Shown piece after piece: positions 1-8,783 of a stretch of DNA of 64,000 nucleotides (the stretch's first letter is position 1; the number at the start of each line of letters is the position of its first letter). The notes beneath the pieces were generated by a model. It saw only the letters and a list, made by a program, of their open reading frames with translations. It was not told where the DNA came from and ran no database searches. Position numbers and translations under genes: made by a program. The stretch covers positions 310,001 to 374,000 of the forward strand of contig CAVRLX010000007.1 of the NCBI GenBank assembly GCA_963721725.1, written 5' to 3'. This stretch comes from RI-153 sp963721725 (GTDB taxonomy: Bacteria > Chloroflexota > Anaerolineae > Caldilineales > Caldilineaceae).

Positions 1-30
1 CTGTCCGTGTTTGAAGCATAAGTTTTTCCA

Positions 31-55
31 TAAAATAAGCGGCCTGGGGCCGCTC
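31..55 (-). terminator. Possible terminator after the sulfurtransferase gene
   Basis: A 7-bp perfect stem (AGCGGCC / GGCCGCT, 3-nt loop) lies at 38-54. Read on the minus strand it is followed by an A/T-rich tract (ATTTTATGG). It sits downstream of the minus-strand rhodanese gene. The T-run is short, so termination is only plausible. Confidence 0.4.
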
Positions 56-128
56 AATAGACTATCAATTCAGCCGTTTATTGTAACAGTGAACCGGCTG
101 GCAAGTCGAAAACGCGACGCGCTCGAAT

Positions 129-981
129 TCACTCTTTCTTCGTTTCCACCGGGCGGTCGGGATTGGTGATCCATTCGCTCCACGATCCAGGGTAGACGCG
201 AGCCTCGCCTATGCCTGCATAGAGCAGGGCCAGGGCGTTGTGTGTGGCGGTGACGCCGGAGCCACAGTAAAAGACGACTTGTTGCGAGGGCCGAGCCCCA
301 GATCAGCGGGCCATAGATGCGCTTGAGTTCATGGGGCGGTAGGAAGCGCCCTTCGTGCAAATTTTGTCCATAGAAGTGGTTGACTGCGCCCGGAATGTGT
401 CCGCTAATCGGATCAAGATTTTCGCCGATGCCGTAATAACGATCCGGCGTGCGCGCGTCCACCAGCATAAACTCACCGCTCTCAATGTTGCGTGCCACCT
501 CTTCGGCGTCGGCCAGCAACTCTGGCCGCGGACGGGCCACAAATGTGGCGCGGTTTCGGCTTTCGCTGCCGCTGCGTGTGGGGCGCTCTTCGCTTGTCCA
601 CGCCGGCCAGCCGCCATTGAGCACAGCCACATTTTCGTGGCCCAGCCAGCGCATCATCCACCACGCGCGCGCCGCAATCGCCCCGCCCCAGTCGTCATAG
701 ACCACCACTTGGGTGTCGTCGTCAATGCCCCAAGTGGAAAGCGTGGCTTGAAACGTATCCACTTCGGGCAGGGGATGGCGGCTGGTTTTGCCCGATTCCA
801 GCGGGCCGGAGAGGTCTTCATCCAGATGGGCATACACCGCGCCGGGGATATGGGCTTCGGCATAATCGCGCCGTCCCTGCTCGGTATTTTGCAGCGAAAA
901 GCGGCAGTCGATCACCGCCCACTGGGGATTGTCTAAATTTTCGGCCAATTCTTCCGTCGAAATAATCGTTGTATAGGGCAT
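129..981 (-). CDS. sseA: Thiosulfate/3-mercaptopyruvate sulfurtransferase (tandem rhodanese), frameshifted
   Basis: Transfers sulfane sulfur from thiosulfate or 3-mercaptopyruvate to an acceptor. Two rhodanese domains are visible: the N-terminal non-catalytic one (VIDCRF, HIPGAVYAHLDEDLSG, VVYDDWGG) and a second with LVDARTPDRYYG and GHIPGAVNHF. The catalytic loop CGSGVTA, with its active cysteine, lies in another frame just after about 300. One extra base near 300-302 (GATCTGGGG where GATCGGGG is expected) explains this. With that correction the protein is about 284 aa, the usual length, and ends at the TGA at 129-131. ATG at 979-981. The family is certain; whether the shift is an error or real is not. 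Confidence 0.85.
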
Positions 982-999
982 AGGGGTTCGCCTTTCTGG

Positions 1000-1402
1000 T
1001 TAGGGCTGGGTCAACTCGGCCTGAATAAAATCGAGCAATGTTTGAATGTCCATCTCCTGACTTGATTCAACAGTTTCTTCGCTGCCCACGTGGCAATGGT
1101 GCGGAAAGTTCGCCAAATCGGGATAGTGTGGCGCATCGTCCCAGCGGCGGCGAAGTTGTGTGCGATCCTCGTTCATCCACTGATAGCGGTACTTTTCCAT
1201 GACGAGTTCTGTGTTGGCTCTCCTCACATAGAGTGTGATTTCCAAAAAGTCGCGGTTGCTTAAAGAGCAGCCGCGCTCTCAAATATCCGCTCGTCTCCGT
1301 GGCTTCCAGCCGCAAAATTCTCGTCGACGCGATGACAGAATGTGAAAGTAAGAGCGTTTGGGCTTGTTGAATTGCATACGCTGGGCGAAGATGCTCAGTC
1401 AT
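1000..1402 (-). CDS. TumE-like (DUF6516) toxin-family protein, frameshifted
   Basis: The C-terminal part has the family pattern YRYQWMNED, RRRWDDAPHYPDL and NFPHHCHVG. The N-terminal part (HSVIASTRILRLEATETSG, then LRARLLF) is in another frame. One extra A near 1259-1262 (TTTAAGC instead of TTTAGC) joins them into a continuous product of about 133 aa. Its ATG (1400-1402) shares one base with the upstream gene's TAA (TAATG), which indicates translational coupling. TumE-type proteins are toxins of type II toxin-antitoxin pairs; the toxin role here is by family resemblance only. Confidence 0.65.
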
Positions 1403-1725
1403 TACGATCTATTTGCACCAAGCAACAATACTTGTTCTCGAAGCTCTTTATACATTTGATAGAGAATATGCCATTCAAACACGTCTGCATCATCTCCCAT
1501 CTTGCCTGCTTCAAATTTCTGGGAAAACTCTTCCGAACTCATATCAAATTGTTGTTCATACTTTTCAATGTCTGCCTGCAACGCATTTAGTTTTGTACCA
1601 TGCTGTTGTAGTTGGTTTTCCACCAATTTCTTAACAGTCAGATCAACAACGGTATCTTGATACCCCCGTTGATACATCGTCGTCAATGCCTGCAATCTAT
1701 CGAGAGTTGTCACGTTACTTGCCAT
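1402..1725 (-). CDS. Small helical protein, probable antitoxin partner of the TumE-like gene
   Basis: A 107-aa charged, mostly helical protein (MASNVTTLDRLQALTTMYQR start; YEQQFDMSSEEFSQKFEAG in the middle). No clear helix-turn-helix is visible. The stop overlaps the start of the downstream TumE-like gene, so the two are co-translated. Small proteins like this commonly precede DUF6516 genes, which supports an antitoxin role, but no direct motif proves it. Interspersed element copy 1 lies immediately upstream (1759-1830). Confidence 0.6.
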   Translation of the reverse strand: MASNVTTLDRLQALTTMYQRGYQDTVVDLTVKKLVENQLQQHGTKLNALQADIEKYEQQFDMSSEEFSQKFEAGKMGDDADVFEWHILYQMYKELREQVLLLGANRS

Positions 1726-1758
1726 ATCAGCACCTCAACAGTCAGCCACACATGTGCT

Positions 1759-1830
1759 TATTCTAAGCAGCGCCACAAAGCAACAGTTTATGCTATTTGA
1801 AAATGTCCTTGTGTGCTGCTGCGAAATATA
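1759..1830 (+). repeat. Interspersed 73-bp hairpin element, copy 1
   Basis: Begins with TATTCT then AAGCAGCGCCACAAAG, and ends with TCCTTGTGTGCTGCTGCG followed by AAATATA. AGCAGC pairs with GCTGCT and CACAA with TTGTG. This copy is 72 bp and its end is diverged (GAAATATA, not GGAGTATA). It is the only copy whose orientation opposes the nearest downstream gene: the gene starting at 1725 is on the minus strand. Confidence 0.85.
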
Positions 1831-1880
1831 TTATAGAATCTACCCCAGCCTCGGTCAACCGATCCAGAGACAAATCGAGC

Positions 1881-1916
1881 AAAAGAAAAAGAGCGCCGGG
1901 GTTTCCCCCGCGCTCT
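1881..1916 (-). terminator. Intrinsic terminator of the Gfo/Idh/MocA gene
   Basis: On the minus strand, GAGCGC-(G)GGGG, a GAAA-like loop and CCCC(G)GCGCTC form a strong hairpin, followed by TTTTTCTTTT. It lies 30 nt past the stop at 1947, as expected for a rho-independent terminator. Confidence 0.85.
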
Positions 1917-1946
1917 CAGGATAGCAGATTTGCCGCCACAACTCCG

Positions 1947-3038
1947 TTAGCTCAGTTGCACTTCGTGTCCGCTCTCGGCAGATTTGAGCATCCCTTCGAT
2001 GATCTGCACGGCGATGAGCGATTCACGCGGGGTAATCACCTCGGCAGTCAGATCGCCGTCCAAATGGCGCATCAGGTTTTGGATCTGGCGTCCGTAGGAG
2101 TTTCCCACACCCGCGGTAATATCGGGCTTAATCACCACATCTTGGCCGTTAATCGTTGTGAAGAGATCAATCTGATCCTTGTCACCGATGAACACGCCTC
2201 CCTCTGTGCCATAAAGTTCGGTGAAGAACTGGTTCTGGGTATGCGCAGCCCACGAAACCTGAAATTGTAACACCGCGCCATTCTCAAAGCGGATGAAGCC
2301 CCAGGTCAGGTCGTCCACATCAAAGCGGGCATTGACTGTGGACGGTTGCCGGTCTGCGCCCCAGCCGCCCAGCCCCATCCCGCGTGTGCCAAATTTTGAG
2401 AAAGCCGCCCCACTCACCGTCACCGGTTTAGGATAGCCCATGAGAAAGAGCGCGCGATCCAGGGCATGGATGCCGATGTCCAGCAGTGAGCCGCCGCCCG
2501 ACAGATCCTTGTTGGTGAACCAACTGCCATAGCCGGGGATGCCGGAGCGCCGTTGCCAGACTGTGCGCGCAGCATAGATTTCGCCAAAGAAGCCGCCGTC
2601 CACATGGGCTTTGGCCGCACGCGCCGGGGCCGTCCAGCGATAGTGCGTGCCCACGGTCAAGGTCAGCCCTTTGGAGGCGGCCAGATCCATCATCTCTTTG
2701 GCGTCGGTGTAGGAAAGGGCCAGCGGCTTTTCGCACAGTACATGGGAGCCGGCGTTAAGCGCGTCAATCGTCATCGGTTTATGAAAGACGTTGGGCGTCG
2801 CCACCACTACCAAACTGGGCTGGATTTCGGCTAACATTTTCTTGTGATCGGTGAAGACATGGGGAATGCCCGCTTCCTCGGCCACCAGCCGGGCGCGGGT
2901 TTCGTTCACATCCACCACGGCCACCAACTCGACATTGGGGATCTCTTTGAAGCGGGGAATGTGGCCCAATTGCACAATCGTGCCTGCGCCGATCATGGCA
3001 ACCCGCCATGTTTTTGTTGCGGAAGATGATGTTGTCAC
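1947..3038 (-). CDS. Gfo/Idh/MocA-family NAD(P)-dependent oxidoreductase
   Basis: About 363 aa. The N-terminal Rossmann motif IGAGTIVQLGHIP, the substrate-domain motif LCEKPLALS with the conserved EKP lysine, and DIGIHALDRALFLMG are all visible. These enzymes oxidise or reduce sugars, inositols and similar polyols; the substrate cannot be told from sequence. I chose the GTG at 3036-3038 (VTTSSSATKTWRVAMIGAG) because longer in-frame starts add a non-homologous extension overlapping the next gene. It is the last gene of a minus-strand run with the VOC and lut genes and ends at a strong terminator. Confidence 0.85.
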   Translation of the reverse strand: MTTSSSATKTWRVAMIGAGTIVQLGHIPRFKEIPNVELVAVVDVNETRARLVAEEAGIPHVFTDHKKMLAEIQPSLVVVATPNVFHKPMTIDALNAGSHVLCEKPLALSYTDAKEMMDLAASKGLTLTVGTHYRWTAPARAAKAHVDGGFFGEIYAARTVWQRRSGIPGYGSWFTNKDLSGGGSLLDIGIHALDRALFLMGYPKPVTVSGAAFSKFGTRGMGLGGWGADRQPSTVNARFDVDDLTWGFIRFENGAVLQFQVSWAAHTQNQFFTELYGTEGGVFIGDKDQIDLFTTINGQDVVIKPDITAGVGNSYGRQIQNLMRHLDGDLTAEVITPRESLIAVQIIEGMLKSAESGHEVQLS

Positions 3039-3076
3039 GGCTCGTCTCACTTTCTGAACTAGAAGTTGATCTACGG

Positions 3077-3448
3077 TTATAAATATTGACCAAAGCGGAG
3101 TCGAAAGCCATTGCAATCGACAAGTTCAAACTCGCGCATCCCGTGTGTGTGGTCGGCTAGGGGGCGGGCCATTGGCAGGCCGATTGTTGTGTATTCTGCG
3201 TAGAGAGCATCAATCTTTTCCACAAAAAGATAGATCCAGCCTGGGAATGCCGCCGCTTCAAAGCCGGGTGGCGCAGGCGTAAACTGAATGCCCACGCGCC
3301 CACGCGTCACAGAACCGTGTGTGGGCGGCTCCCCCATGACAAAATCCAGATCAAACCCCAAAGCTGTGCAATAAAATTCGACACTCCGGGCAATATCATG
3401 CACAGGCAAGACCGGACCGACACCAAAAAATTGGGCTGTTTCATGCAT
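3077..3448 (-). CDS. VOC superfamily (glyoxalase/dioxygenase-like) protein
   Basis: A 123-aa single-unit VOC protein: GPVLPVHDIARSVEFYCTAL at the N terminus, GRVGIQFTPAPPG in the middle and MREFELVDCNGFRLRFGQ at the C terminus (the usual final F.DP.GN.L.F strand). Possible metal ligands include His and Glu in these strands. The 2-nt gap to lutC suggests one transcript. The substrate is unknown; resistance-type or lyase roles are equally possible. Confidence 0.75.
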   Translation of the reverse strand: MHETAQFFGVGPVLPVHDIARSVEFYCTALGFDLDFVMGEPPTHGSVTRGRVGIQFTPAPPGFEAAAFPGWIYLFVEKIDALYAEYTTIGLPMARPLADHTHGMREFELVDCNGFRLRFGQYL

Positions 3449-3450
3449 GG

Positions 3451-4227
3451 CTAGGCTTCGCTGCGGATCAGCGCCTCAATGTCATCGAATAAAATGGCAT
3501 GGATCACTTTGGGGCCATGCACGCCCAGCGTCAACTTGCCGCCAATGTCGGCGGATTTGCTGGGGCCGGTGATCAGGCTTACGTTGCGGCTATCGTGAAG
3601 ATAGTCGATCAGCGTGCCTTGCCGCCGTTTTTCGGCCATCCATGCCTCAAACGTTGGGTAGAGTTTGCTCAGCGGGATCAGCACCAAATGTCGAAAAGGG
3701 GTGAGGCTGGCGGCACGGCTGCGCCCCGCACCCGCCCCCACGAGAATCGAACCTGTGCTGGCAAAGGCCGCGTCTACGCCGCTGATGCCGGCGCGCACGT
3801 TACGGATGCGCTCGCGATCGTCGCTCTTTTGCAGATCCCGCGGCACGACCACGCGGAAATGGGTGTCGGCCAGCGCCACATCCAGCCCCGGCACGGGCAG
3901 TTGATCCGGATCCCATGTCAGCACATCCCAGTCGCCGCGCATATCGGCCTGTTCAATCTTGCGTTCGGCTTGCCCCTCTTGCACCCAGTTGCCCAGGCGG
4001 GCGATCACCGCCATGCGTGCCTCGGCGGCAGTCTCCACCAATTCGGCGGAGCCATGCAAGACCTCGATCTCCTTGCGGAAGCGTTGGGCCAGCGCCCAGC
4101 GATCACCCTCGGCGTGGGTCACCGTCATGGGATGGGTCAGCCGCACTGTCTCGGCCGGGGGATAGCGGAGATCGGGCTGCTTCAAGGCGGCGCGCAGCCG
4201 TCCTAAGATTTCATCACGTGCGCTCAT
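3451..4227 (-). CDS. lutC: L-lactate utilization protein LutC (LUD domain)
   Basis: 258-aa LUD-domain protein (MSARDEILGRLRAALKQPD start; GISGVDAAFASTGSILVGAG and LITGPSKSADIGGKLTLGVHG motifs). With LutA and LutB it forms the LutABC complex that oxidises L-lactate to pyruvate. The gene follows lutB by 3 nt. The STADIE-type C-terminal motif appears as SKSADI, which fits LutC. No lactate permease or LutR-type regulator is in view. Confidence 0.88.
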   Translation of the reverse strand: MSARDEILGRLRAALKQPDLRYPPAETVRLTHPMTVTHAEGDRWALAQRFRKEIEVLHGSAELVETAAEARMAVIARLGNWVQEGQAERKIEQADMRGDWDVLTWDPDQLPVPGLDVALADTHFRVVVPRDLQKSDDRERIRNVRAGISGVDAAFASTGSILVGAGAGRSRAASLTPFRHLVLIPLSKLYPTFEAWMAEKRRQGTLIDYLHDSRNVSLITGPSKSADIGGKLTLGVHGPKVIHAILFDDIEALIRSEA

Positions 4228-4230
4228 AGG

Positions 4231-5658
4231 CTACCCTCGATTGCGGATCTGTTGCTGCTCTCGCCACCATTCGCGAAAGCTCTTTTTGGCAAAGGGTGGA
4301 AAATCGCGGTGCTGGGTCCAGCCATCCAGCGGCGGCGGCATAAATTTAATGTTGCCACCGCTCATCTTTGCCACCAGATTAGACGAAATGCTGGCAAGCT
4401 TGCCGGCGCTTTCGTAGCGTTGGCGGCTTTCCATGGTCTTGACGAAGCCCTTAATCGCCCACGCCTCGGCGCGGGGATTGGCATCCTCGCGCACGAGATC
4501 GGCGCGCAGATCGACAAGCAGCCGGGGCAGATCGATCTTCACTGGGCAGGCTTCACGGCAAGCGCCACACAGCGTGGTGGCGTGGGGTAGCTCTTTGGCC
4601 TGGGCCAGTTCAGGCGCAAGCAATGGCGTGATCACCGCACCAATCGGCCCGCTATACGTACTGCCATAGGCGTGGCCGCCGATCTCTTGATAGACTGGAC
4701 AGACGTTCAAACAAGCGCCACAGCGAATACACAGCAGCGCCTCGCCATAGCCGCGTTCGATCATGCTAATGCGGCCATTGTCCATGATCACCACATGTAC
4801 CTGCTCTGGGCCATCAATGTGGCCGGGCTTGCGCGGCCCGCTGGTCATGGAGCAATAGACGCTGAACTGTTGACCGGTGGCGCTGCGTGTGAGCGCTTGC
4901 AGTTGCAATATGCCATCTTCTACGCTAGGTACCACTTTTTCGATGCCCATGAGCACGACGTAGATGCGCGGCATGGAACTGACCATGCGCCCGTTGCCCT
5001 CGTTGGTAACAATGCAGATTGTGCCTGTCTCGGCAATCGCAAAGTTGCAGCCGCTGACACCCATATCCGCGCCAAAAAATTCTTTGCGCAGGCGCACGCG
5101 TGCCGCCGAACAGAGCGCTTCGGGGTCCAATGTGGCGGGCATGTCCAACTTGTCTTGGAAGATCTGCGCGATCTCTTCCAGCCGTTTGTGGATCACCGGG
5201 GCCACAATGTGGCTGGGCGGCTCGTTGTTAATCTGGATGATATACTCGCCCAGATCGGTCTCCACCACCTTCATGCCCACATCTTGCAGCGCCTTGTTCA
5301 GGTGAATCTCCTCGGTTGCCATAGACTTGGCCTTGACCACCGATTCGACGCTGTTTTGCAGCCCAATCTCGCGCACAATGCGGGCGGCGTCCTCTCCGCT
5401 CTGCGCCCAATGCACGGTGATGCCGTTGGAGCGCAGGTTCATTTCAAGCTGCTCCAAATAGGCGGGCAGATGGCGCAGCGTATGTTCCTTCATCTGGCGC
5501 ACCTGATCGCGTATGCCCTCGCCGTCCACTGCACCCATGGAATTGACGCGCCCGGCCACCATGCGATCCGTGGCGTGGGTTAACGCAATGCTCAGGTGAC
5601 GGTCGCCCAGCGCCTGTTTGACACGGGTTTTGAAAGGGGCATAATAGTCAACGGTCAT
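4231..5658 (-). CDS. lutB: Iron-sulfur protein LutB
   Basis: About 475 aa. The N-terminal LUD-like domain is followed by two ferredoxin cysteine clusters, CIRCGACLNVCP and CGACREACPVKIDLPRL, which carry [4Fe-4S] clusters for electron transfer during lactate oxidation. I placed the start at ATG 5656-5658 (MTVDYYAPFKTRVKQAL) because GGGAG lies 7 nt upstream; a longer in-frame start at 5712 would add a hydrophobic 18-residue stretch with no ribosome-binding site. Middle gene of lutA-lutB-lutC. Confidence 0.9.
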   Translation of the reverse strand: MTVDYYAPFKTRVKQALGDRHLSIALTHATDRMVAGRVNSMGAVDGEGIRDQVRQMKEHTLRHLPAYLEQLEMNLRSNGITVHWAQSGEDAARIVREIGLQNSVESVVKAKSMATEEIHLNKALQDVGMKVVETDLGEYIIQINNEPPSHIVAPVIHKRLEEIAQIFQDKLDMPATLDPEALCSAARVRLRKEFFGADMGVSGCNFAIAETGTICIVTNEGNGRMVSSMPRIYVVLMGIEKVVPSVEDGILQLQALTRSATGQQFSVYCSMTSGPRKPGHIDGPEQVHVVIMDNGRISMIERGYGEALLCIRCGACLNVCPVYQEIGGHAYGSTYSGPIGAVITPLLAPELAQAKELPHATTLCGACREACPVKIDLPRLLVDLRADLVREDANPRAEAWAIKGFVKTMESRQRYESAGKLASISSNLVAKMSGGNIKFMPPPLDGWTQHRDFPPFAKKSFREWWREQQQIRNRG

Positions 5659-5742
5659 AGCGTATCTCCCGATAAAAAAAGCAATGAAAAGCGATTGGGC
5701 GATTTTCAGCAACCTCTGGCGATCACCCGATCGCCGAATCTT

Positions 5743-6570
5743 CTATTTTTCTCGTAAATCCAGCCAGCGGCGCGGATGATCCGCTTCGGCATCGGGCGTT
5801 GTCATCTCTGGCCGCACGTCGTCGCTCACTTGGCCGTTGATCAACTCGGCCACATGCACAGCCCGGCAACGGATGCCCTCGCGGCTGAGGATGCCGTTAA
5901 TGTGGGTCAAGCAACTCACGTCGCACATGGCGACCACGTCGGCGCCACTCTTTTCCAGATTGACAGCCTTGCGCCGCCCCATGGCCGCGCTGATGCCGCT
6001 GTTCTTAACGGCGAACAGCCCGCCAAAGCCACAGCAATCGTCGCCTTCGGGCAAATCCACAATCTGAACGCCATCAAGATTGGCAAGCAGCGTGCGCGGC
6101 TGTCGATCCACGCCCAGTTCTCGATAGAGATGACAGCACGGATGATAGGTCACTTTGCCGTGGACCGTGGTATCGGTCTGCTCCACACCCAGCACATCCA
6201 CCAAAAATTCAGTTAGTTCAAAGGTAGCCGCAGCCAGCGTTTGGGCACGCTGGCGCAGATCGCGCTCGCCTGATTCCTCAAACAGCACGTCATAAAAATG
6301 GCTGGTCATGGTGGTGCAACTGCCCGATGGGGCCACAATGGCGTCTACGTTGCCGTTTTCCAACATGGGGCCAAAGACCTGTAAAAAGCGCCGCGCCAGC
6401 ACACGCGCATCGTCCCGGTAGCCTGCGTTAAAGGCCGGCTGCCCGCAGCAAGTCTGTTCCATGGGAAAGATCACCTCGACGCCGTGGCGTTCCAAGAGTT
6501 CAACCGAGGCAATGCCCACGCCAGGGTAGAGCATGTCTACCATGCAGGTGACGAAAAGCGCAACGCGCAC
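5743..6570 (-). CDS. lutA: Lactate oxidation Fe-S subunit LutA (two CCG domains)
   Basis: 275 aa with paired cysteine-rich CCG domains: TCMVDMLYPGVG with MEQTCCGQPAFNAG, then YHPCCHLYRELGV with DDCCGFGGLFAVKNSG. These bind an iron-sulfur centre in LutA, GlpC and heterodisulfide-reductase-like proteins. First gene of the operon. The C-terminal tail of about 30 residues (after AELINGQ) is charged and not part of the fold. Position beside lutB and lutC makes the assignment firm. Confidence 0.9.
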   Translation of the reverse strand: MRVALFVTCMVDMLYPGVGIASVELLERHGVEVIFPMEQTCCGQPAFNAGYRDDARVLARRFLQVFGPMLENGNVDAIVAPSGSCTTMTSHFYDVLFEESGERDLRQRAQTLAAATFELTEFLVDVLGVEQTDTTVHGKVTYHPCCHLYRELGVDRQPRTLLANLDGVQIVDLPEGDDCCGFGGLFAVKNSGISAAMGRRKAVNLEKSGADVVAMCDVSCLTHINGILSREGIRCRAVHVAELINGQVSDDVRPEMTTPDAEADHPRRWLDLREK

Positions 6571-6691
6571 GCGGCGGGGTGGTGAAAGTTTTTTTGTGTG
6601 TCATAATTAGCAACCGTGAATTCTCGATAGAGATTAGTGATTGGAAGATCGGGAGATTTCGGAACGGCAAAATCACCCAATCTCTAGTCGT

Positions 6692-7924
6692 TCATTCCGC
6701 CAACAACGGCATCATTTCCGTCTGCCGCGGCGCGGTGACCTCCAGCCCGTCGGCGTGGACAATGCAGTTGATCTCGCTACGGATGCCCAGCCCTTTGGCC
6801 TCAGCGCTCTCGTCCCAGTTGAGATCAGGCAGATAGATCCCCGGCTCAATCGTGAACATCACATTGGGGATCAGCCGCCGCCGATCCTGGGTTTCCACAT
6901 TGTCTATATTCACGCCATTCCAGTGAATGGCCGGCCCCAAGCTGTGACCGGTGCGGTGCAAAATGCCCTCAGCATAGCCCGCGCCAACAATTACATCGCG
7001 GGCAATGTCATCGATCTGATAGCCATGCGGGCGGCGACCCTCGGCCAGCGCGCTTTCAATGGCAGCCACAGCCGCGTCCCGTGCGCCGATCACCGTTTCA
7101 AAGACAGTTTGCACAGGCGCAGGCACCAGATCCCCGCAAAAAGCCGTCCATGTAATATCGGCAAAGGCTGCGCCGCGGCTTTTTTCTTTGGCCCACAGAT
7201 CGATGAGCAACACATCGCCGCGGCGAATCGGGCTATGCACCGTGGCTGTGGGCGCGTAGTGCGGGACGGCGGCATTGCCGTTCACCGCCACAATCGCCGG
7301 GTGATCTTCTTCCAGGCCGGCGGCGGCAAAGTGGGCCGTAATCAACGCCTGTACATCGTATTCAGTGATTGGCACATCCTGGCGCAATTTTTCCGCCACA
7401 AAGGCAAAGGCGGCGTCTTTGGCCTCGACGCAGATTGCCATGGCCCGGCGGTGGCTCTCCATCTGTTCAGGCGTCAACACCGCTTGAATTAGTTGCACCA
7501 GATCGGCGCTGCTGACCACCTCGGCGCCCGTCACCTCGGTGACCAGTTCCAGCGTGCCCGCATCTACTTTGCTCACATAGGGGACTGCGCCCAAGGGGCT
7601 ATATTCCATAGCAATACGCAGCGGACGATTGCCGCCACTGCCCACAAATTTTGGCAAAAGGATAGCCAGTTGTTGCCAGCCCACATAGATATGGCGGTTG
7701 CCGTCCAGTTCGGGATCGATATTGGCAAAGGTGGCGCGCTCAATGGCATGGATCAACCAGGCCGGGCGTCCCTGGGCCGGGATCCACAAAAACCAGCGGC
7801 GTGTACCGCTCTCGCGCAGCCCCGCCACATCCAATGCAATTGGGTTCTGGCCGCGAAAGTCATAGAGCAGCCAGCCGTCTAGGTGATGTTGGCTTAAATA
7901 GGATTGAATAATCTCAAGTTTCAC
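6692..7924 (-). CDS. M24-family metallopeptidase (Xaa-Pro aminopeptidase-like)
   Basis: About 410 aa. The pita-bread fold metal ligands are recognisable: LLIDLWAKE and FADITWT (the two Asp), HRTGHSLGPAIHW (His), FTIEPGIYL and GIRSEINCIV (the two Glu). A creatinase-like N-terminal domain (DGWLLYDFRGQNPIALD) precedes it. I chose GTG at 7922-7924 because upstream residues show no homology-like pattern. It probably cleaves N-terminal residues before proline; other M24 activities (creatinase-like hydrolysis) remain possible. Confidence 0.85.
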   Translation of the reverse strand: MKLEIIQSYLSQHHLDGWLLYDFRGQNPIALDVAGLRESGTRRWFLWIPAQGRPAWLIHAIERATFANIDPELDGNRHIYVGWQQLAILLPKFVGSGGNRPLRIAMEYSPLGAVPYVSKVDAGTLELVTEVTGAEVVSSADLVQLIQAVLTPEQMESHRRAMAICVEAKDAAFAFVAEKLRQDVPITEYDVQALITAHFAAAGLEEDHPAIVAVNGNAAVPHYAPTATVHSPIRRGDVLLIDLWAKEKSRGAAFADITWTAFCGDLVPAPVQTVFETVIGARDAAVAAIESALAEGRRPHGYQIDDIARDVIVGAGYAEGILHRTGHSLGPAIHWNGVNIDNVETQDRRRLIPNVMFTIEPGIYLPDLNWDESAEAKGLGIRSEINCIVHADGLEVTAPRQTEMMPLLAE

Positions 7925-8060
7925 GGCGCGCCCCCGGCGGTGGTCCAAAGCGGAGATGAAGCGATTGTTGGCTTTATTATTCCACGAAGGCCAGACTTCG
8001 TCTAATCCTTCACAAAGAGGAAGGCATAGAACAAATTTTCTGATTGGTCTCTCATTTTTG

Positions 8061-8090
8061 TTGACAGCCGCAGGCAAACTCGATTACAAT
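8061..8090 (+). promoter_or_regulatory. Housekeeping promoter of ssb
   Basis: TTGACA (8061-8066) and TACAAT (8085-8090) are separated by 18 nt. It points at ssb, whose AAGGAG ribosome-binding site lies at about 8160-8165. The divergent M24 gene starts at 7924. Confidence 0.75.
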
Positions 8091-8172
8091 GAAGCTACCT
8101 AAACGCTGATTTGCCCATGAATGACCTCTAGACTTGACGCGTTGACTTTTCCCACACGTAAGGAGTATCCGT

Positions 8173-8592
8173 ATGTACCAACAAATCACTTTGGTCGGTA
8201 ATCTGGGATCAGATCCCGAGATGAAATACACCCCCAGCGGTGTGCCTGTCACTAGTTTTCGCGTGGCCGTGAATAAATCCTGGACCGGTCAGGATGGCGC
8301 CCGCCAAGATAAAACAACTTGGTTTCGGGTGACAGCATGGCGGCAATTGGCAGAACTTTGCGCGAAATATCTAAGTAAAGGTCGCCAAGTATTGATCATT
8401 GGCGAAGTTGAAGAAGCGCGACCGTGGACTGACCGTGAGGGCAACCTGCGCGCCTCGTTGGAGATCACGGCGCAGACCGTGAAGTTTATCGGCTCGCGGG
8501 GTGATGATGGGGGGGGCGGCAGCTACAACGGCTCGGCCACTACCAGCAACGACAATGAAGATGTGAGCAATGAAGAGGATATTCCCTTCTAA
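8173..8592 (+). CDS. ssb: Single-stranded DNA-binding protein
   Basis: 139 aa. The OB-fold is clear (YQQITLVGNLGSDPEMKYTP, TTWFRVTAWRQLAELCAKYL, LEITAQTVKFIG), with a glycine/serine/asparagine linker and the acidic tail ending EEDIPF that recruits replication and repair partners. Tetrameric ssDNA binding is the family role. It stands alone between its own promoter and a strong terminator, not in an rpsF-ssb-rpsR operon. Confidence 0.95.
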   Translation: MYQQITLVGNLGSDPEMKYTPSGVPVTSFRVAVNKSWTGQDGARQDKTTWFRVTAWRQLAELCAKYLSKGRQVLIIGEVEEARPWTDREGNLRASLEITAQTVKFIGSRGDDGGGGSYNGSATTSNDNEDVSNEEDIPF

Positions 8593-8632
8593 AATAGGTT
8601 AAAAGTAGAGATTGATCGCCAAAAGCATACTT

Positions 8633-8666
8633 ACGGGCTACTTCACATGAAGTAGCCCGTTTTTTT
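8633..8666 (+). terminator. Intrinsic terminator of ssb
   Basis: A 12-bp perfect stem (ACGGGCTACTTC / GAAGTAGCCCGT) with a 4-nt loop, followed by seven T residues, 40 nt after the ssb stop. Confidence 0.93.
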
Positions 8667-8688
8667 ATGCCGCACTGCGTTATCAATG

Positions 8689-8718
8689 TTGTCAGAATCT
8701 TTTCAGATGCGGTACAAT
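8689..8718 (+). promoter_or_regulatory. Promoter of the SARP-type regulator
   Basis: TTGTCA (8689-8694), an 18-nt spacer and TACAAT (8713-8718), about 65 nt upstream of the ATG at 8784. Confidence 0.6.
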
Positions 8719-8783
8719 AGAGGCACGGACAGCCCCACGCTGCCCCTTGCTTCGGTGGAAACGCTTGTACCAAAGAAGGTACC

